Source: Denitrificimonas caeni DSM 24390
GTDB taxonomy: Bacteria > Pseudomonadota > Gammaproteobacteria > Pseudomonadales > Pseudomonadaceae
Assembly: GCF_000421765.1 (NCBI RefSeq)
Contig: NZ_ATXQ01000001.1
Coordinates: 310,001 to 374,000, forward strand
Direction: 5' to 3'
DNA length: 64,000 bases
Shown here: piece after piece, positions 10,572 to 20,323 of the stretch
Layout of the letters: every line of letters begins with the position of its first letter
Numbering within the stretch: position 1 is the stretch's first letter
Position numbers and translations under genes: made by a program
Notes under the pieces: model-generated
Databases searched by the model: none
Told to the model about the DNA's origin: nothing
What the model saw: only the letters and a program-made list of their open reading frames with translations

Positions 10572-11552
10572 CTAATCGCTTACTTCATCAAACTGTAAAA
10601 CGCCCTTCTCAAAGACATTGAGTTTTTCTCGCACCGGCTTACTTGAGGTGGCTTTTCCAGACTCTGCATCGCTAGCGCCTTCTTCAGCAGGCGCTAGCTC
10701 CACTTCTGGCTCGCCCTCAATCGCATGCAAAGCACGTTTAGTTAACACCAAAATATCAATTCGCCGATTACTTGGGCTGTACGGATCAGCGCGATCAAAC
10801 AAAGCAGAGGAAGCATAACCTGCTACTCGAGCTATTTTCTCTTCATCTAAACCACCGGCACGCAATGCTCTGCGCGCCGCATTAGCGCGACTGCTCGACA
10901 ATTCCCAGTTACCAAAACCGCTATTTCCTGCATAAGGTTTCGCATCTGTATGCCCGCCCACGCTGATCTTGTTAGGAACTGCGCGAATGGTATCTGCCAT
11001 TAAATACAGAATATCTTCAAAGTAAGGTTGTAAACGAGCACTACCTAAATCAAACATTGGTCGATTAGCTGCATCCGTGATTTGAATGCGCAAGCCATCA
11101 CGCGATACATCCATTAGAATTTGTTCTTTATAGGGGCGTAATTCGACATCTTCATTAATTTTGCGCTGCAGTTCAATCAATAAAATATCTAAACGCTCGC
11201 GTTCTAGCTGCTCGTATAGCTGCTCTGCTTGCAATTCATTAAGCGGTTGCTGCCCGGGAGTAATTTGCTCATTAAGCTCTGGATTTAAGGTTTTATCGGG
11301 AGCGGGGGTTGGCGTACCACCTAAGTCAATCACATAAGGGCTAGCACTTTCTGAAAAGCCAATTGGATCTTGAAAGTAACCAGAAATAGCTTTTTTCTGT
11401 TCAGGGGTCGCTGATGACATCAACCACATCACCAAGAAAAACGCCATCATCGCGACAGCAAAGTCAGCAAATGCAATTTTCCATGCGCCACCATGGTGGC
11501 CAGCGGCAATTTTCTTAACGCGCTTAACAATGATAGGTTGATTGTTATCCAT
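10572..11552 (-). CDS. motB: Flagellar stator protein MotB
   Basis: MotB anchors the proton-driven stator to peptidoglycan. The 326-residue protein has the single N-terminal helix with the proton-carrying Asp in AFADFAVAMMAFFLVMW (near residue 30) and a plug/linker region. The OmpA-like peptidoglycan-binding domain (about 155-280) includes GHTDAKP and the SNRRIDILV motif. It lies 5 bases after motA on the same strand. The position beside rsgA matches the Pseudomonas motAB locus, one of two stator systems in that genus; the paralogous motCD would be elsewhere. Confidence 0.97.
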   Translation of the reverse strand: MDNNQPIIVKRVKKIAAGHHGGAWKIAFADFAVAMMAFFLVMWLMSSATPEQKKAISGYFQDPIGFSESASPYVIDLGGTPTPAPDKTLNPELNEQITPGQQPLNELQAEQLYEQLERERLDILLIELQRKINEDVELRPYKEQILMDVSRDGLRIQITDAANRPMFDLGSARLQPYFEDILYLMADTIRAVPNKISVGGHTDAKPYAGNSGFGNWELSSSRANAARRALRAGGLDEEKIARVAGYASSALFDRADPYSPSNRRIDILVLTKRALHAIEGEPEVELAPAEEGASDAESGKATSSKPVREKLNVFEKGVLQFDEVSD

Positions 11553-11557
11553 GAATA

Positions 11558-12409
11558 TTAGCCGCCTCGCACAGCCTGCTCCAACTCAACAAATGTTGGT
11601 CGATGCGCGCCATATAAAACCTTACGACCAAACTCCACTGCTAAACTGGGTGGCATACCTGATGCCGATGCCACTAAGGTCGCCTTAATTGCCTCATACA
11701 AATTAAGTTCTTCTTTCGCATCATGAGCCAAGCTTGTCGCAAGAGGACCAAAGAAACCATACGCTGCTAAAATACCTAAAAAGGTACCCACGAGTGCAGC
11801 GCCAACGTGCTGACCTAAAGCAGACTGCTCCGCCTCACCGAGCATCGACATCGTCACCACGATACCCAATACAGCGGCCACGATACCAAATCCTGGCAAA
11901 CCATCGGCAATACTGGTAACGGCATGCCCCGGGTGATCAAGGTCTTCTTTTAAGCTGGTCAATTCCATATCAAACAGACCTTCAAATTCGTGCGGCGCCA
12001 TATTACCGGTCGACATAATTCGCAAGTAATCACATACAAACTCAGTCATACGCTGATCTTTAAGCAAGGCCGGGTATTTACTAAAAATCGGGCTAGCTGC
12101 AGGATCCTCGATATCAGCTTCAATAGACATCATGCCTTCACGACGACTCTTATTGAGCACCTCGTAAAGCATCTTCAGTACATCCAAGTAAAGCGTCTTG
12201 GTAAAACGGTTACTGAACATGCTCAGTGATTTTTTAAACACCTGCATAAAGGTGCTGCTCGGGTTAGCCTGTAAGAAAGCACCCAGTGCTGCACCACCAA
12301 TAATCAACACCTCAAAAGGCTGAATAATGGCGGCAATTTTTCCATGCGATAAGACGTATCCCGATAAGACACTCGCAAAAACGACAATTATTCCAATTAT
12401 TTTTACCAT
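11558..12409 (-). CDS. motA: Flagellar stator protein MotA
   Basis: MotA forms the ion channel with MotB and generates torque against FliG. From the ATG at 12409 the protein is 283 residues and begins MVKIIGIIVVF, the family N-terminus. An in-frame TTG start at 12442 would add 11 residues that lack family support. Four membrane segments are visible, two near the N-terminus and two around residues 160-215. The cytoplasmic loop contains the charged LNKSRREG segment that contacts FliG. It is transcribed with motB and is divergent from the HDOD gene. Confidence 0.97.
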   Translation of the reverse strand: MVKIIGIIVVFASVLSGYVLSHGKIAAIIQPFEVLIIGGAALGAFLQANPSSTFMQVFKKSLSMFSNRFTKTLYLDVLKMLYEVLNKSRREGMMSIEADIEDPAASPIFSKYPALLKDQRMTEFVCDYLRIMSTGNMAPHEFEGLFDMELTSLKEDLDHPGHAVTSIADGLPGFGIVAAVLGIVVTMSMLGEAEQSALGQHVGAALVGTFLGILAAYGFFGPLATSLAHDAKEELNLYEAIKATLVASASGMPPSLAVEFGRKVLYGAHRPTFVELEQAVRGG

Positions 12410-12521
12410 AAGAAAGGCCGTACTCACTCTAAAACCACGCAAAGAATAACAGCCTTTGCAAATATTGGTTACTATGCTGTTATTAACACCCTGCGAGGGT
12501 CAGTCTACAGGCTGAATATTT

Positions 12522-14051
12522 ATGTCCAATATTGTACCTCAAAACATTACTTTAAATCAGTGGATAACGCGCCTCGACAATACGCGCCTGCCTGTCTACA
12601 AAACCCATCGTTTACAAGCCCTGCAAGCCTTGCAAAGCCCTAGCAAGTCTTTACGCGATATTGCCCAAGTGATTAGCCAAGCACCAACCATCGCTTTTAT
12701 TATCATTCGCGAAGCAAACCGTGGCCACAGCACGCTCTCCGAACCCGTACAAACCCTTGAAAACGCGTTATCACGCTTAGGCTTAGAACGCTGCAGCAAT
12801 CTGCTTAAAAGCCTCCAAGATGACCAAGAAACAAACATTCCTTTACCACTACGCCAAGTATGGCTGCTCGGCCAGCATTTAAATATTCAAGCTGTTGGTT
12901 TATTTACTACCCGCATGGCTCGATTATGGCAAGAGATCCACTGGGGCAGCCTGTTGTTTTTATCGCCCACTTGGCCTTTACTCACGCGGCACCCTGAGTT
13001 ATTTGTCGAATGGGAGCGTCGCGTCCTCGGTGATAATGAGCCCGCAGCAACTGTGGAGCGCGAGTTAATCGGCATGCCTCTAACAGCGCTTTGCCTAGGC
13101 CTAGCAGAGCATTGGAAACTGCCACATTGGATTATTGAAGGCTACCGCTTACTTAACGACAATCCACAGCAACTTGTACGCGCACTGCATATCGCTCGAC
13201 ATACCGACCAACCTTTGCAGCAACAACAGAAGCTTGATCAGCTTCCGATGCTCAACAACTGGCTCAATCGACCCGCTAACACACTGATCTTTACCTGCGG
13301 TCTAGTAATGGCAGCTCACAACTCATGGGGTAGTGAACAATGTTTACGCTGGCAACGCTTACTGAGCCTGTACTTAAAACAAGAACTTGCTAGCGTGCAG
13401 CAAACCACGCATCAACTTGCAGTTGAACACGCTCGCCTACAGCGCAATCATGACCTTTGGCAGCCGGCCCAGGCGCTACTTTGGCCATGGGAAACGCAGC
13501 GTTTGCGACAGCCTGTTGCTAAGCTTAGCGCCACACCACCTACCAGCGAAGATTTAACTCAATGGCGCACCCACTGTGCAGAGTTACTGCGCTCACCATC
13601 GCCTTTCAGCAATACGGTACAAATCACGCAACGACTAAGCCAAGCCCTGCAAGCCTGCGGCATGCGCAGAGTCTGCATTATGTTGCTAGACCCAACAGCA
13701 CAACACGCTCAAGTCAGCCATCTGCACGGTATTAAAACCGAAAAAATACCACGTACTTTTGCACTAGAGAACAATGCCGTGCTTACACATCTATTGAAAC
13801 AGTCCACACTTTTGATCATCACAGAACAGAATGCTCAGCGCTTAAACCCTCATATACCCGCAGAACTGCGTGCTTTATTCTCGCAAACAAGCTGGGCACT
13901 CGCCTCAGTATCAAATAGTCGTCGAGTAGTGATGCTCATCGCTGCCGACCAATCCGCCACAGACTTACACCCTCTGGCCTTGCAAGGCTTTAAAAAAACC
14001 TTGGAATGCATTGGACGCGCGCTTGTAGTGTTTAGCTCACGCAAGATCTAG
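12522..14051 (+). CDS. HDOD domain-containing protein
   Basis: The 509-residue cytoplasmic protein has an HDOD domain over about residues 10-225, recognisable from the spacing of LP, VISQAPTIAFIIIREAN and LENALSRLGLERC. The C-terminal 170 residues resemble a GAF-type sensor fold (for example VCIMLLDPTAQHAQVSHLHG), but this is uncertain. HDOD proteins are non-catalytic relatives of HD phosphohydrolases linked to signalling and motility. The same gene lies upstream of motA in Pseudomonas aeruginosa. It is divergent from motA and about 120 bases before psd; the thiosulfate sulfurtransferase gene I would expect between them is absent. Confidence 0.88.
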   Translation: MSNIVPQNITLNQWITRLDNTRLPVYKTHRLQALQALQSPSKSLRDIAQVISQAPTIAFIIIREANRGHSTLSEPVQTLENALSRLGLERCSNLLKSLQDDQETNIPLPLRQVWLLGQHLNIQAVGLFTTRMARLWQEIHWGSLLFLSPTWPLLTRHPELFVEWERRVLGDNEPAATVERELIGMPLTALCLGLAEHWKLPHWIIEGYRLLNDNPQQLVRALHIARHTDQPLQQQQKLDQLPMLNNWLNRPANTLIFTCGLVMAAHNSWGSEQCLRWQRLLSLYLKQELASVQQTTHQLAVEHARLQRNHDLWQPAQALLWPWETQRLRQPVAKLSATPPTSEDLTQWRTHCAELLRSPSPFSNTVQITQRLSQALQACGMRRVCIMLLDPTAQHAQVSHLHGIKTEKIPRTFALENNAVLTHLLKQSTLLIITEQNAQRLNPHIPAELRALFSQTSWALASVSNSRRVVMLIAADQSATDLHPLALQGFKKTLECIGRALVVFSSRKI

Positions 14052-14174
14052 CCGCTTTACAGAGAAAGTGTGCGCACATACATGGAGTTACCGTGCATTC
14101 AGCCACGTTACTGATTAGTATGTGCTCTTTGCAATTCCACTTATTACATAATCAACAACAAAAAGGTTCGTCAC

Positions 14175-15038
14175 ATGGATATTAAGCAGCGAGTATTTAT
14201 TTTTTTCCAATATGTCCTGCCTCACCACACACTGTCACGTCTAATTGGGCGTCTAGCCGAATGTCAAACACCCTGGTTTAAAAACCGTCTCATTACCTGG
14301 TTCATCAACAAATACCAAGTAAATATGAGCGAAGCACAGCTTGAAGACCCAAGTGCCTACCAACATTTTAACGACTTTTTTACTCGAGCCCTCAAACTTG
14401 GCGCACGTCCACTAGATGAGACTGCAAATGCGGTCTTAAGCCCTGCTGATGGTGCAATCAGTCAACTTGGCACGATTGAGCATGGTCGTATTTTTCAGGC
14501 CAAAGGCCATAGCTTTAGCTTATTAGAGTTGCTAGGCGGCAATGCTCAACAAGCAGCTCCCTTCATGGGCGGTAGTTTTGCCACTGTTTATCTTTCACCA
14601 AAAGACTACCATCGCGTACACATGCCGCTCACTGGCACGCTTCGTGAAATGATCTATATTCCGGGTCGTCTGTTCTCGGTCAATCAAACGACTGCAGAAG
14701 CAGTTCCAGAACTGTTTGCACGTAATGAGCGAGTAGCATGTATCTTTGACACTGAACGCGGCCCTATGGCTGTGGTCTTAGTGGGTGCAATGATTGTTGC
14801 CAGCATTGAAACCGTATGGGAAGGCGTCATTACACCGCCGCTTCGACAGTTACGTCGTTTTGATTATTCCGATGCAAGCAGACAGACGATCACTTTAGAG
14901 AAAGGTGCTGAGCTAGGACGCTTCAAGCTAGGTTCAACCGCCATTATTCTGTTTGCTGAAAATCACGTTGCTTGGGACAGCCAGTTGGCAGAAACCAGCC
15001 CTGTAAAGATGGGTCAACGTCTCGGTTTAGAAATTTAG
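14175..15038 (+). CDS. psd: Phosphatidylserine decarboxylase proenzyme
   Basis: Psd makes phosphatidylethanolamine from phosphatidylserine at the inner membrane. The 287-residue proenzyme carries the self-cleavage motif LGST near residue 252, where the Ser becomes the pyruvoyl group of the alpha subunit. Other conserved segments are [16 protein letters not shown] and YHRVHMP. Length is typical of the proteobacterial short type. Start at 14175 follows an AAAAAGG. It sits between the HDOD and PilZ-type genes as in Pseudomonas. Confidence 0.97.
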   Translation: MDIKQRVFIFFQYVLPHHTLSRLIGRLAECQTPWFKNRLITWFINKYQVNMSEAQLEDPSAYQHFNDFFTRALKLGARPLDETANAVLSPADGAISQLGTIEHGRIFQAKGHSFSLLELLGGNAQQAAPFMGGSFATVYLSPKDYHRVHMPLTGTLREMIYIPGRLFSVNQTTAEAVPELFARNERVACIFDTERGPMAVVLVGAMIVASIETVWEGVITPPLRQLRRFDYSDASRQTITLEKGAELGRFKLGSTAIILFAENHVAWDSQLAETSPVKMGQRLGLEI

Positions 15039-15140
15039 CTTTAGCTATATTAGCCAATAGCAATACACAGGTAGCATACTGCCATTCACATACACTGCTA
15101 CAATCACATACATTGAAACCGATTTAAATTGGAATGACTC

Positions 15141-16946
15141 ATGGATACACAGTATAGAAAATCACCGCTACGTACCCCCGTACCAGAGTTGACTGTACTG
15201 TCCTTCTGCAAGCCAGCAACTCGCGAGCTAAAAGCCTGGATCCAAAATCTACCCAAAGCGAATATTGGTGAAACAGCTCGCCAGCTCTATCAGTCCCTGA
15301 TTGAGCTAAATAATTTTAAAACAACGGCAGACAACCGTATTCAATTACTTGAATTATTGCGTCCAGAAGTTTTCTTCGTTACTTCTCAGCTCGAAAAACA
15401 CTTTCTAAATAATTCAGTCATGCTAGATGAGCGTGCTAAAAAAGTAGCTAATTTATGCCAAGCGCTACAAAATCATTTAAGTGTTGGCTACAAGCTCTCA
15501 ATTGCAGACACCTTCCAGCAACGCAGCTCAATACTGGCTTTAGCTTTACAGCGCACAATGCACAGTTTATTTGCGTCACTGGTTCGCTCATCTCAACTAT
15601 TCTACCCAACGCCGCCTAACTTATGGTTTGAAGTGCACCAAGTGTACTTACTTGCACGCAAACATAACCTGCATACAGTTGCGATCCGTGACACTTTACT
15701 TAACGATATCAGCGAGCAAAGTGTAGAAGCCGCTTATAGCTGTGCATTGTTACTCAGCTGCTCACGAATCAATCAAATGCGACAAAGTGACATTGCAATC
15801 TTAGCCAATGCATTACCAAGCTGGTGTCACTTAGCCGCAATACAAAATGCTGACTTGCCTAGCAGCTTATTTGTGGTCAATTTACACAGTGATACGCCTC
15901 CTCGCTACAAAGAGCTTATGGCAGAAACAAGTGGTCAAGCCTTATTAGGCTTCGATACACAAAATCTTGCAGCAGCACTAATCGAGCATCAGCAGGCAGA
16001 TGAAAACAAGAAAGGAAAACTCGGGATTACTGTGCCTGACAACATGCCCAGCACGCTCTTAGCGCAGCTATGCAGTGCTTGGGGCAATATTGCTAAACGT
16101 GATTTTCAACGCATCAATAGCAAAGGAGTGCTGGATATTTGTTTGGGTATGAGCGCTGTGCATTACTACCTCGCCAATCAACAACCTTTTGAGAAAACCA
16201 TAAAATCTCAACAATCAGCCATAGTTGAATACCAAACAGATAACAGCACCCCAGATATTTGGGCGAACGCAATTGATGCTGATACAACATTCGAGAGTGA
16301 TCCGTTACAAACCGACTTAATCGAATACGAACCCCAATCAAAAACAGAGTTCGAGACCGAATATCAAGACGCTCTGCTCGATACTGATGCCTCTCCTGCT
16401 CTCTACCCCGTATACAAACTTTCTATTGTTAACCACAGCCCGGGCGGCTATTGCTTAGCATTAAGTAATGAGGTGCCGGCACAACTGCAAGCAGGTGAAA
16501 TTATTGCTTTGCGTGAAACGAAAGGAAAACCTTGGGTTACCGCAGTTATTCGCTGGATTCGTCAAGCGGCCTCGAACACCACGCAAATTGGCATTGAACT
16601 GATTGCTCCCAATGCTCAGCCATGCGGCTTACAGCTTTTGCGCTCGAGCGGTCAACCAAGCAATTTCTTACGCGCTTTACTCGTTCCAGAAATACCTGCT
16701 CTATCGCGTCCAGCCAGCGTGATCGCACCACGCGTGCCGTTTCAAGAAAGCCATAAAGTTGCAATCAACCAATACGGTAAAGAACTTAAAGCAGTTTTAA
16801 CAAAACGCTCCATCCATACAGGTAGCGTCAGTCAATTTGAGTATCGCTTGACCACGCCAACACAAGCTGTGGACGAGCGCACAACATCAACAGGCAGTGA
16901 TCTACCGCGCACTGAAGACTTTGACTCGCTCTGGAAGTCATTGTAG
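15141..16946 (+). CDS. PilZ-type (putative c-di-GMP-binding) protein next to fimX
   Basis: This 601-residue soluble protein matches the Pseudomonas gene that always precedes fimX. The first 400 residues are mostly helical with no motif I can name. Residues about 415-500 form a beta-rich region (KLSIVNHSPGGYCLAL ... TAVIRWIRQ ... IGIELIAPNAQ) that has the look of a PilZ barrel. The canonical RxxxR is not obvious, although the N/D-x-S-x-x-G element is present as NHSPGG. Binding of c-di-GMP is therefore plausible but unproven. The acidic linker around 360-410 and the C-terminal tail are low complexity. fimX begins about 58 bases later. Confidence 0.75.
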   Translation: MDTQYRKSPLRTPVPELTVLSFCKPATRELKAWIQNLPKANIGETARQLYQSLIELNNFKTTADNRIQLLELLRPEVFFVTSQLEKHFLNNSVMLDERAKKVANLCQALQNHLSVGYKLSIADTFQQRSSILALALQRTMHSLFASLVRSSQLFYPTPPNLWFEVHQVYLLARKHNLHTVAIRDTLLNDISEQSVEAAYSCALLLSCSRINQMRQSDIAILANALPSWCHLAAIQNADLPSSLFVVNLHSDTPPRYKELMAETSGQALLGFDTQNLAAALIEHQQADENKKGKLGITVPDNMPSTLLAQLCSAWGNIAKRDFQRINSKGVLDICLGMSAVHYYLANQQPFEKTIKSQQSAIVEYQTDNSTPDIWANAIDADTTFESDPLQTDLIEYEPQSKTEFETEYQDALLDTDASPALYPVYKLSIVNHSPGGYCLALSNEVPAQLQAGEIIALRETKGKPWVTAVIRWIRQAASNTTQIGIELIAPNAQPCGLQLLRSSGQPSNFLRALLVPEIPALSRPASVIAPRVPFQESHKVAINQYGKELKAVLTKRSIHTGSVSQFEYRLTTPTQAVDERTTSTGSDLPRTEDFDSLWKSL

Positions 16947-17004
16947 ATTCTCTGGCATTCATTTTTGCTTTAAATATGTGCCTAATTGCACTCTGATGGT
17001 ATTT

Positions 17005-19074
17005 ATGGTTACTGATAGAAAAACGATTCGCTTGCTTATTCTAGAAGACTCGCAAAATGAGGCTGAACGCATTGTTAGCCTCTTTCGCAATGCTGGTCAT
17101 GCAACTCGAGTGCACCGCATCACATCTTTAGACGACCTTAATGATGCCTTAAAGAGCACTTGGGACTTATGTATTGCCGCGCACAATAGTTCAAATCTAA
17201 CCCCGCAGGCAGCCTTGCAGACTATTCAGCGAACGGCTCGTGACATTTCTTTTATTCAAATCATCGAAAATAATTCAGCAGATTTGCGCACAGAAATGCT
17301 AGAGCTCGGCGTGCAAGATGCGGTTCCACGAAATGAAGACGAACTACTCGTACTCGTAGCTAAACGCGAACTTGCCAACTTAGAGGAACGCCGAGAGCGC
17401 CGGTCTGCAGAAGTTGCTTTACGCGAAGCAGAAAAACGTTGTCAATTACTACTGGATAGTTCTGTCGATGCCATCGCCTACGTACATGATGGCATGCATG
17501 TGTACGCAAATCGCACCTACCTACAGCTCTTTGGTTATGCTGACCACGATGAAATGGAAGGCATGCCGATGATCGACTTAATCGCGGCACAGGACCAAGC
17601 AAGCTTTAAAGATTTCTTAAAACATTATCGCAGCGAAGAAGGTAATGCAGACTTAACCTGCACCGGCGTTACCGCAACCAATGACAACTTCAAAGCCAGT
17701 ATCAGTTTCTCTCCCGCGCATTACGACGGTGAGCCTTGTGTACAGGTTGTTATACGCGTTGCACATGACAACGCCGAGCTAGAAGAAAAGTTACGAGAAA
17801 TCAGCAGTCAAGATATTGTGACTGGCTTATACAATCGTCAACACTTCTTAGAGTTACTCGATAACGCTGCAGAGCGCGTCGTGAAAGTCGGTCAACCTTC
17901 TAGTGTCGCCTATATTAAAGTTGATCATTATCCTGCTTTACAATCTGATCTGGGCATTGCCGGAATTGATTTACTGCTGGCTGATATTGCAAATATATTA
18001 CGCCAGCAACTCAGCCAGAGCTCACAAATTGCACGTTTTGCCGATGACGTATTTACCGTACTGACGCCAAACGTTACACCTGAGCAAAGCCAGGACGAAT
18101 TGCTGGCATTAATGAAAAAGGTAGAAACACAGCTATTTGATATCAACGGACGGACTGCGCAAACAAGTCTGACTATTGGTGTCGCGGGCCTGAATGAAAA
18201 AACCTCAAAAGCTGCCGATGTATTAAAACGTGCACATGATTGCGCAGATGAAACAACGCAAATAAACACTTTAAAAATCTATAACCCTGCTGATGAAATC
18301 GCTGCAGCTGCAAGCCGTGGCGACGTCATTGCGATGCTGCAGCAAGCACTTGAAAACAACAGCTTTAAGCTACTGTTCCAGCCTATTATTAGCTTGCGCG
18401 GTGATAAAGATGAACTGTATGAAGTGCTGCTACGCTTAACCAGCCCACAGGGCGAAGAAGTTCCTCCTAGCGACTTTATCAACGCAGCAATAGCTGCAGG
18501 CTTCGCAGAGAAGATTGATCGCTGGGTATTACTCAACTCCATTAAGCTATTAACCGAACACCGCAGCAAAGGCCATCAAACACGCTTTTTTATCCATTTA
18601 TCTAGCGCCAGTATTCAAGACCCAAGCCTGCTACCTTGGTTAAGTGTTGCACTCAAAGCGTCACGCTTGCCTGCTGACTCAATCATTTTGCAAATACGCG
18701 AAACAGATGCCGTTGCCTATTTAAGCCAAGCCAAACAACTGGCCAAAGGCTTACATGACCTACATTGCCAAGTCGCTCTAGGTCAGTTTGGTTGCACACT
18801 CAACCCATTCAATACGCTCAAACATCTTGATATTGATTTTGTGAAGATCGATGGATCCTTCACCAAAGAGCTCTCAGTGCCAGAAAACCAAGAGGCTTTA
18901 AAAGAAACTTTAGCGGCCCTGCATGCTCAAGCAAAACAAAGTATTGTGCCTTTTGTTGAAAGCGCTAGCGTGCTATCAGTTCTTTGGCAAGCTGGGGTCA
19001 ACTATATCCAAGGCCATTACTTACAAGGCCCGAGCCAAGCCATGAACTATGATTTCTCCTCTGGAGACGAGTAA
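17005..19074 (+). CDS. fimX: FimX-like c-di-GMP receptor (REC-PAS-GGDEF-EAL)
   Basis: FimX is a polar c-di-GMP receptor that promotes type IV pilus assembly and twitching. From the ATG at 17005 the protein is 689 residues, matching FimX length. The N-terminus reads IRLLILEDSQNEAER. Domains in order are REC-like (about 8-120), PAS (145-255), GGDEF-like (265-425) and EAL-like (440-680). Both enzymatic motifs are degenerate: ADDVF at 346-350 in place of GGDEF, and EVL at 473-475 in place of EAL. FimX of P. aeruginosa has a similarly altered pair, so this is a receptor and not an active cyclase or phosphodiesterase. The longer reading frame upstream overlaps the PilZ-type gene and is unlikely to be used. 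Confidence 0.94.
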   Translation: MVTDRKTIRLLILEDSQNEAERIVSLFRNAGHATRVHRITSLDDLNDALKSTWDLCIAAHNSSNLTPQAALQTIQRTARDISFIQIIENNSADLRTEMLELGVQDAVPRNEDELLVLVAKRELANLEERRERRSAEVALREAEKRCQLLLDSSVDAIAYVHDGMHVYANRTYLQLFGYADHDEMEGMPMIDLIAAQDQASFKDFLKHYRSEEGNADLTCTGVTATNDNFKASISFSPAHYDGEPCVQVVIRVAHDNAELEEKLREISSQDIVTGLYNRQHFLELLDNAAERVVKVGQPSSVAYIKVDHYPALQSDLGIAGIDLLLADIANILRQQLSQSSQIARFADDVFTVLTPNVTPEQSQDELLALMKKVETQLFDINGRTAQTSLTIGVAGLNEKTSKAADVLKRAHDCADETTQINTLKIYNPADEIAAAASRGDVIAMLQQALENNSFKLLFQPIISLRGDKDELYEVLLRLTSPQGEEVPPSDFINAAIAAGFAEKIDRWVLLNSIKLLTEHRSKGHQTRFFIHLSSASIQDPSLLPWLSVALKASRLPADSIILQIRETDAVAYLSQAKQLAKGLHDLHCQVALGQFGCTLNPFNTLKHLDIDFVKIDGSFTKELSVPENQEALKETLAALHAQAKQSIVPFVESASVLSVLWQAGVNYIQGHYLQGPSQAMNYDFSSGDE

Positions 19075-19077
19075 TGC

Positions 19078-19118
19078 AGCTGTGCCTAAGTGCTCTCTAT
19101 GGGCGGTTAGGCACAGCT
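19078..19118 (+). terminator. Hairpin after fimX
   Basis: AGCTGTGCCTAA (19078-19089) and TTAGGCACAGCT (19107-19118) form a perfect 12-bp stem with a 17-base loop directly behind the fimX stop. Only a mixed pyrimidine stretch follows, so termination is inferred from position. Confidence 0.6.
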
Positions 19119-19228
19119 TACTCTCTTGATGCTATTGCCTTAAAACAACCGCAACCTAGCGCAGCTTTGTAACATATTCATAGCAACAGACTGCTTGTGA
19201 CTTTATCCTGCGCTTCAGAGCAGGTATC

Positions 19229-19324
19229 ATGAGCGCACTCCAATTCACCCCCCCCTCACTTAAGCAGCGCGCAGGCTGGAAAGTCCATGTCGACGGTTCG
19301 TATTGGTTCCTACACATTAGCTAA
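19229..19324 (+). CDS. Possible 31-residue leader ORF overlapping the dusB start
   Basis: An ATG at 19229 behind GCAGG opens a 31-codon frame that contains an eight-C run (19248-19255). It passes through the dusB start in another frame and ends at 19324. I recognise no family. It could be a translated leader that couples to dusB or chance; the evidence is a start with a plausible ribosome site and no more. Confidence 0.2.
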   Translation: MSALQFTPPSLKQRAGWKVHVDGSYWFLHIS

Positions 19325-20285
19325 CAACCTGATTCTTGCCCCTATGGCAGGGGTTACTGATCGACCACAGCGACAATTATGTGCACGCTTTGGTGCAGGC
19401 CTTACCGTATCTGAAATGCTTACCAGTGATACACGCCTGTGGTCGAGCCGTAAATCCAGCTTACGCTTATTGACGGATACTGATCCGGAGCCACGCTCGG
19501 TGCAAATAGCTGGCGCTGATGCACAGATGCTCGCAGAGGCCGCACGCCAATGTATTGAGCTTGGCGCACAGATTATTGATATCAATATGGGCTGCCCAGC
19601 AAAAAAAGTCTGTAATAAAGCCGCAGGCTCTGCACTGCTGAAAGACGAGCCGCTGGTCGCTGAAATCTTACAAGCGGTACGCGCTGCGGTTGATATACCG
19701 GTCACCTTAAAAATCCGCACGGGCTGGGACCGCGACCACAAAAATGGTGCGACGATTGCACACATTGCTGAAGATTCGGGTATCAATGCGCTTGCGGTAC
19801 ATGGCCGCACACGTGCAGACCGCTACAATGGCGACGCTGAATACGATACTATTGCACTCATTAAGCAAACTGTATCAATCCCAGTGTTTGCCAATGGTGA
19901 TATTGATAGCCCGTTAAAAGCACAACAGGTACTCCAACATACAGGAGCCGACGGCTTATTGATTGGTCGTGCGGCGCAAGGGCGTCCTTGGATTTTCAAT
20001 GAAATCAATCATTTCTTGAAAACTGGCGAGCACTTACCCGCAATCGAATTAGCGATGCTCGAGTTGATTTTACTCGAGCACATCGAGCTCTTACACGAAT
20101 TTTACGGACAACCGATGGGTGTACGTATTGCTAGAAAACATACGCACTGGTATTTAGCAAAACTGCCTGAGGCGCAACAATTTCGTACAACGTTTAATCA
20201 GCTTGACTGTGAAAATGCACAAAAAGATCAGATTCAGATGTTCTTTAATCATCTTCGCGCACTCGGCTTAAAAGACGCTGCATAA
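19287..20285 (+). CDS. dusB: tRNA-dihydrouridine synthase B
   Basis: DusB is an FMN enzyme that reduces specific uridines in the tRNA D-loop. The 332-residue protein has the Dus TIM barrel with LAPMAGVTDRP at the N-terminus, the NMGCPAKKVCNKAAGSALL motif with the catalytic Cys (near residue 100), and the FMN phosphate-binding GADGLLIGRAAQGRPW. Start at 19287 gives the family N-terminus MSTVRIG. It is followed 38 bases later by fis, the conserved dusB-fis pairing of gammaproteobacteria. Confidence 0.97.
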   Translation: MSTVRIGSYTLANNLILAPMAGVTDRPQRQLCARFGAGLTVSEMLTSDTRLWSSRKSSLRLLTDTDPEPRSVQIAGADAQMLAEAARQCIELGAQIIDINMGCPAKKVCNKAAGSALLKDEPLVAEILQAVRAAVDIPVTLKIRTGWDRDHKNGATIAHIAEDSGINALAVHGRTRADRYNGDAEYDTIALIKQTVSIPVFANGDIDSPLKAQQVLQHTGADGLLIGRAAQGRPWIFNEINHFLKTGEHLPAIELAMLELILLEHIELLHEFYGQPMGVRIARKHTHWYLAKLPEAQQFRTTFNQLDCENAQKDQIQMFFNHLRALGLKDAA

Positions 20286-20323
20286 ACCTAAAGATAAAGA
20301 CGTTCAGCCATGAGATATTTACC

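Noticed and set aside
16897-17004. Upstream extension of fimX
   Set aside because: The extra codons overlap the preceding gene and do not match FimX N-termini, and the shorter start gives the expected length.
19310-19810. Open frame of 166 codons antisense to dusB
   Set aside because: It is a shadow of the dusB reading frame with no domain or ribosome site.
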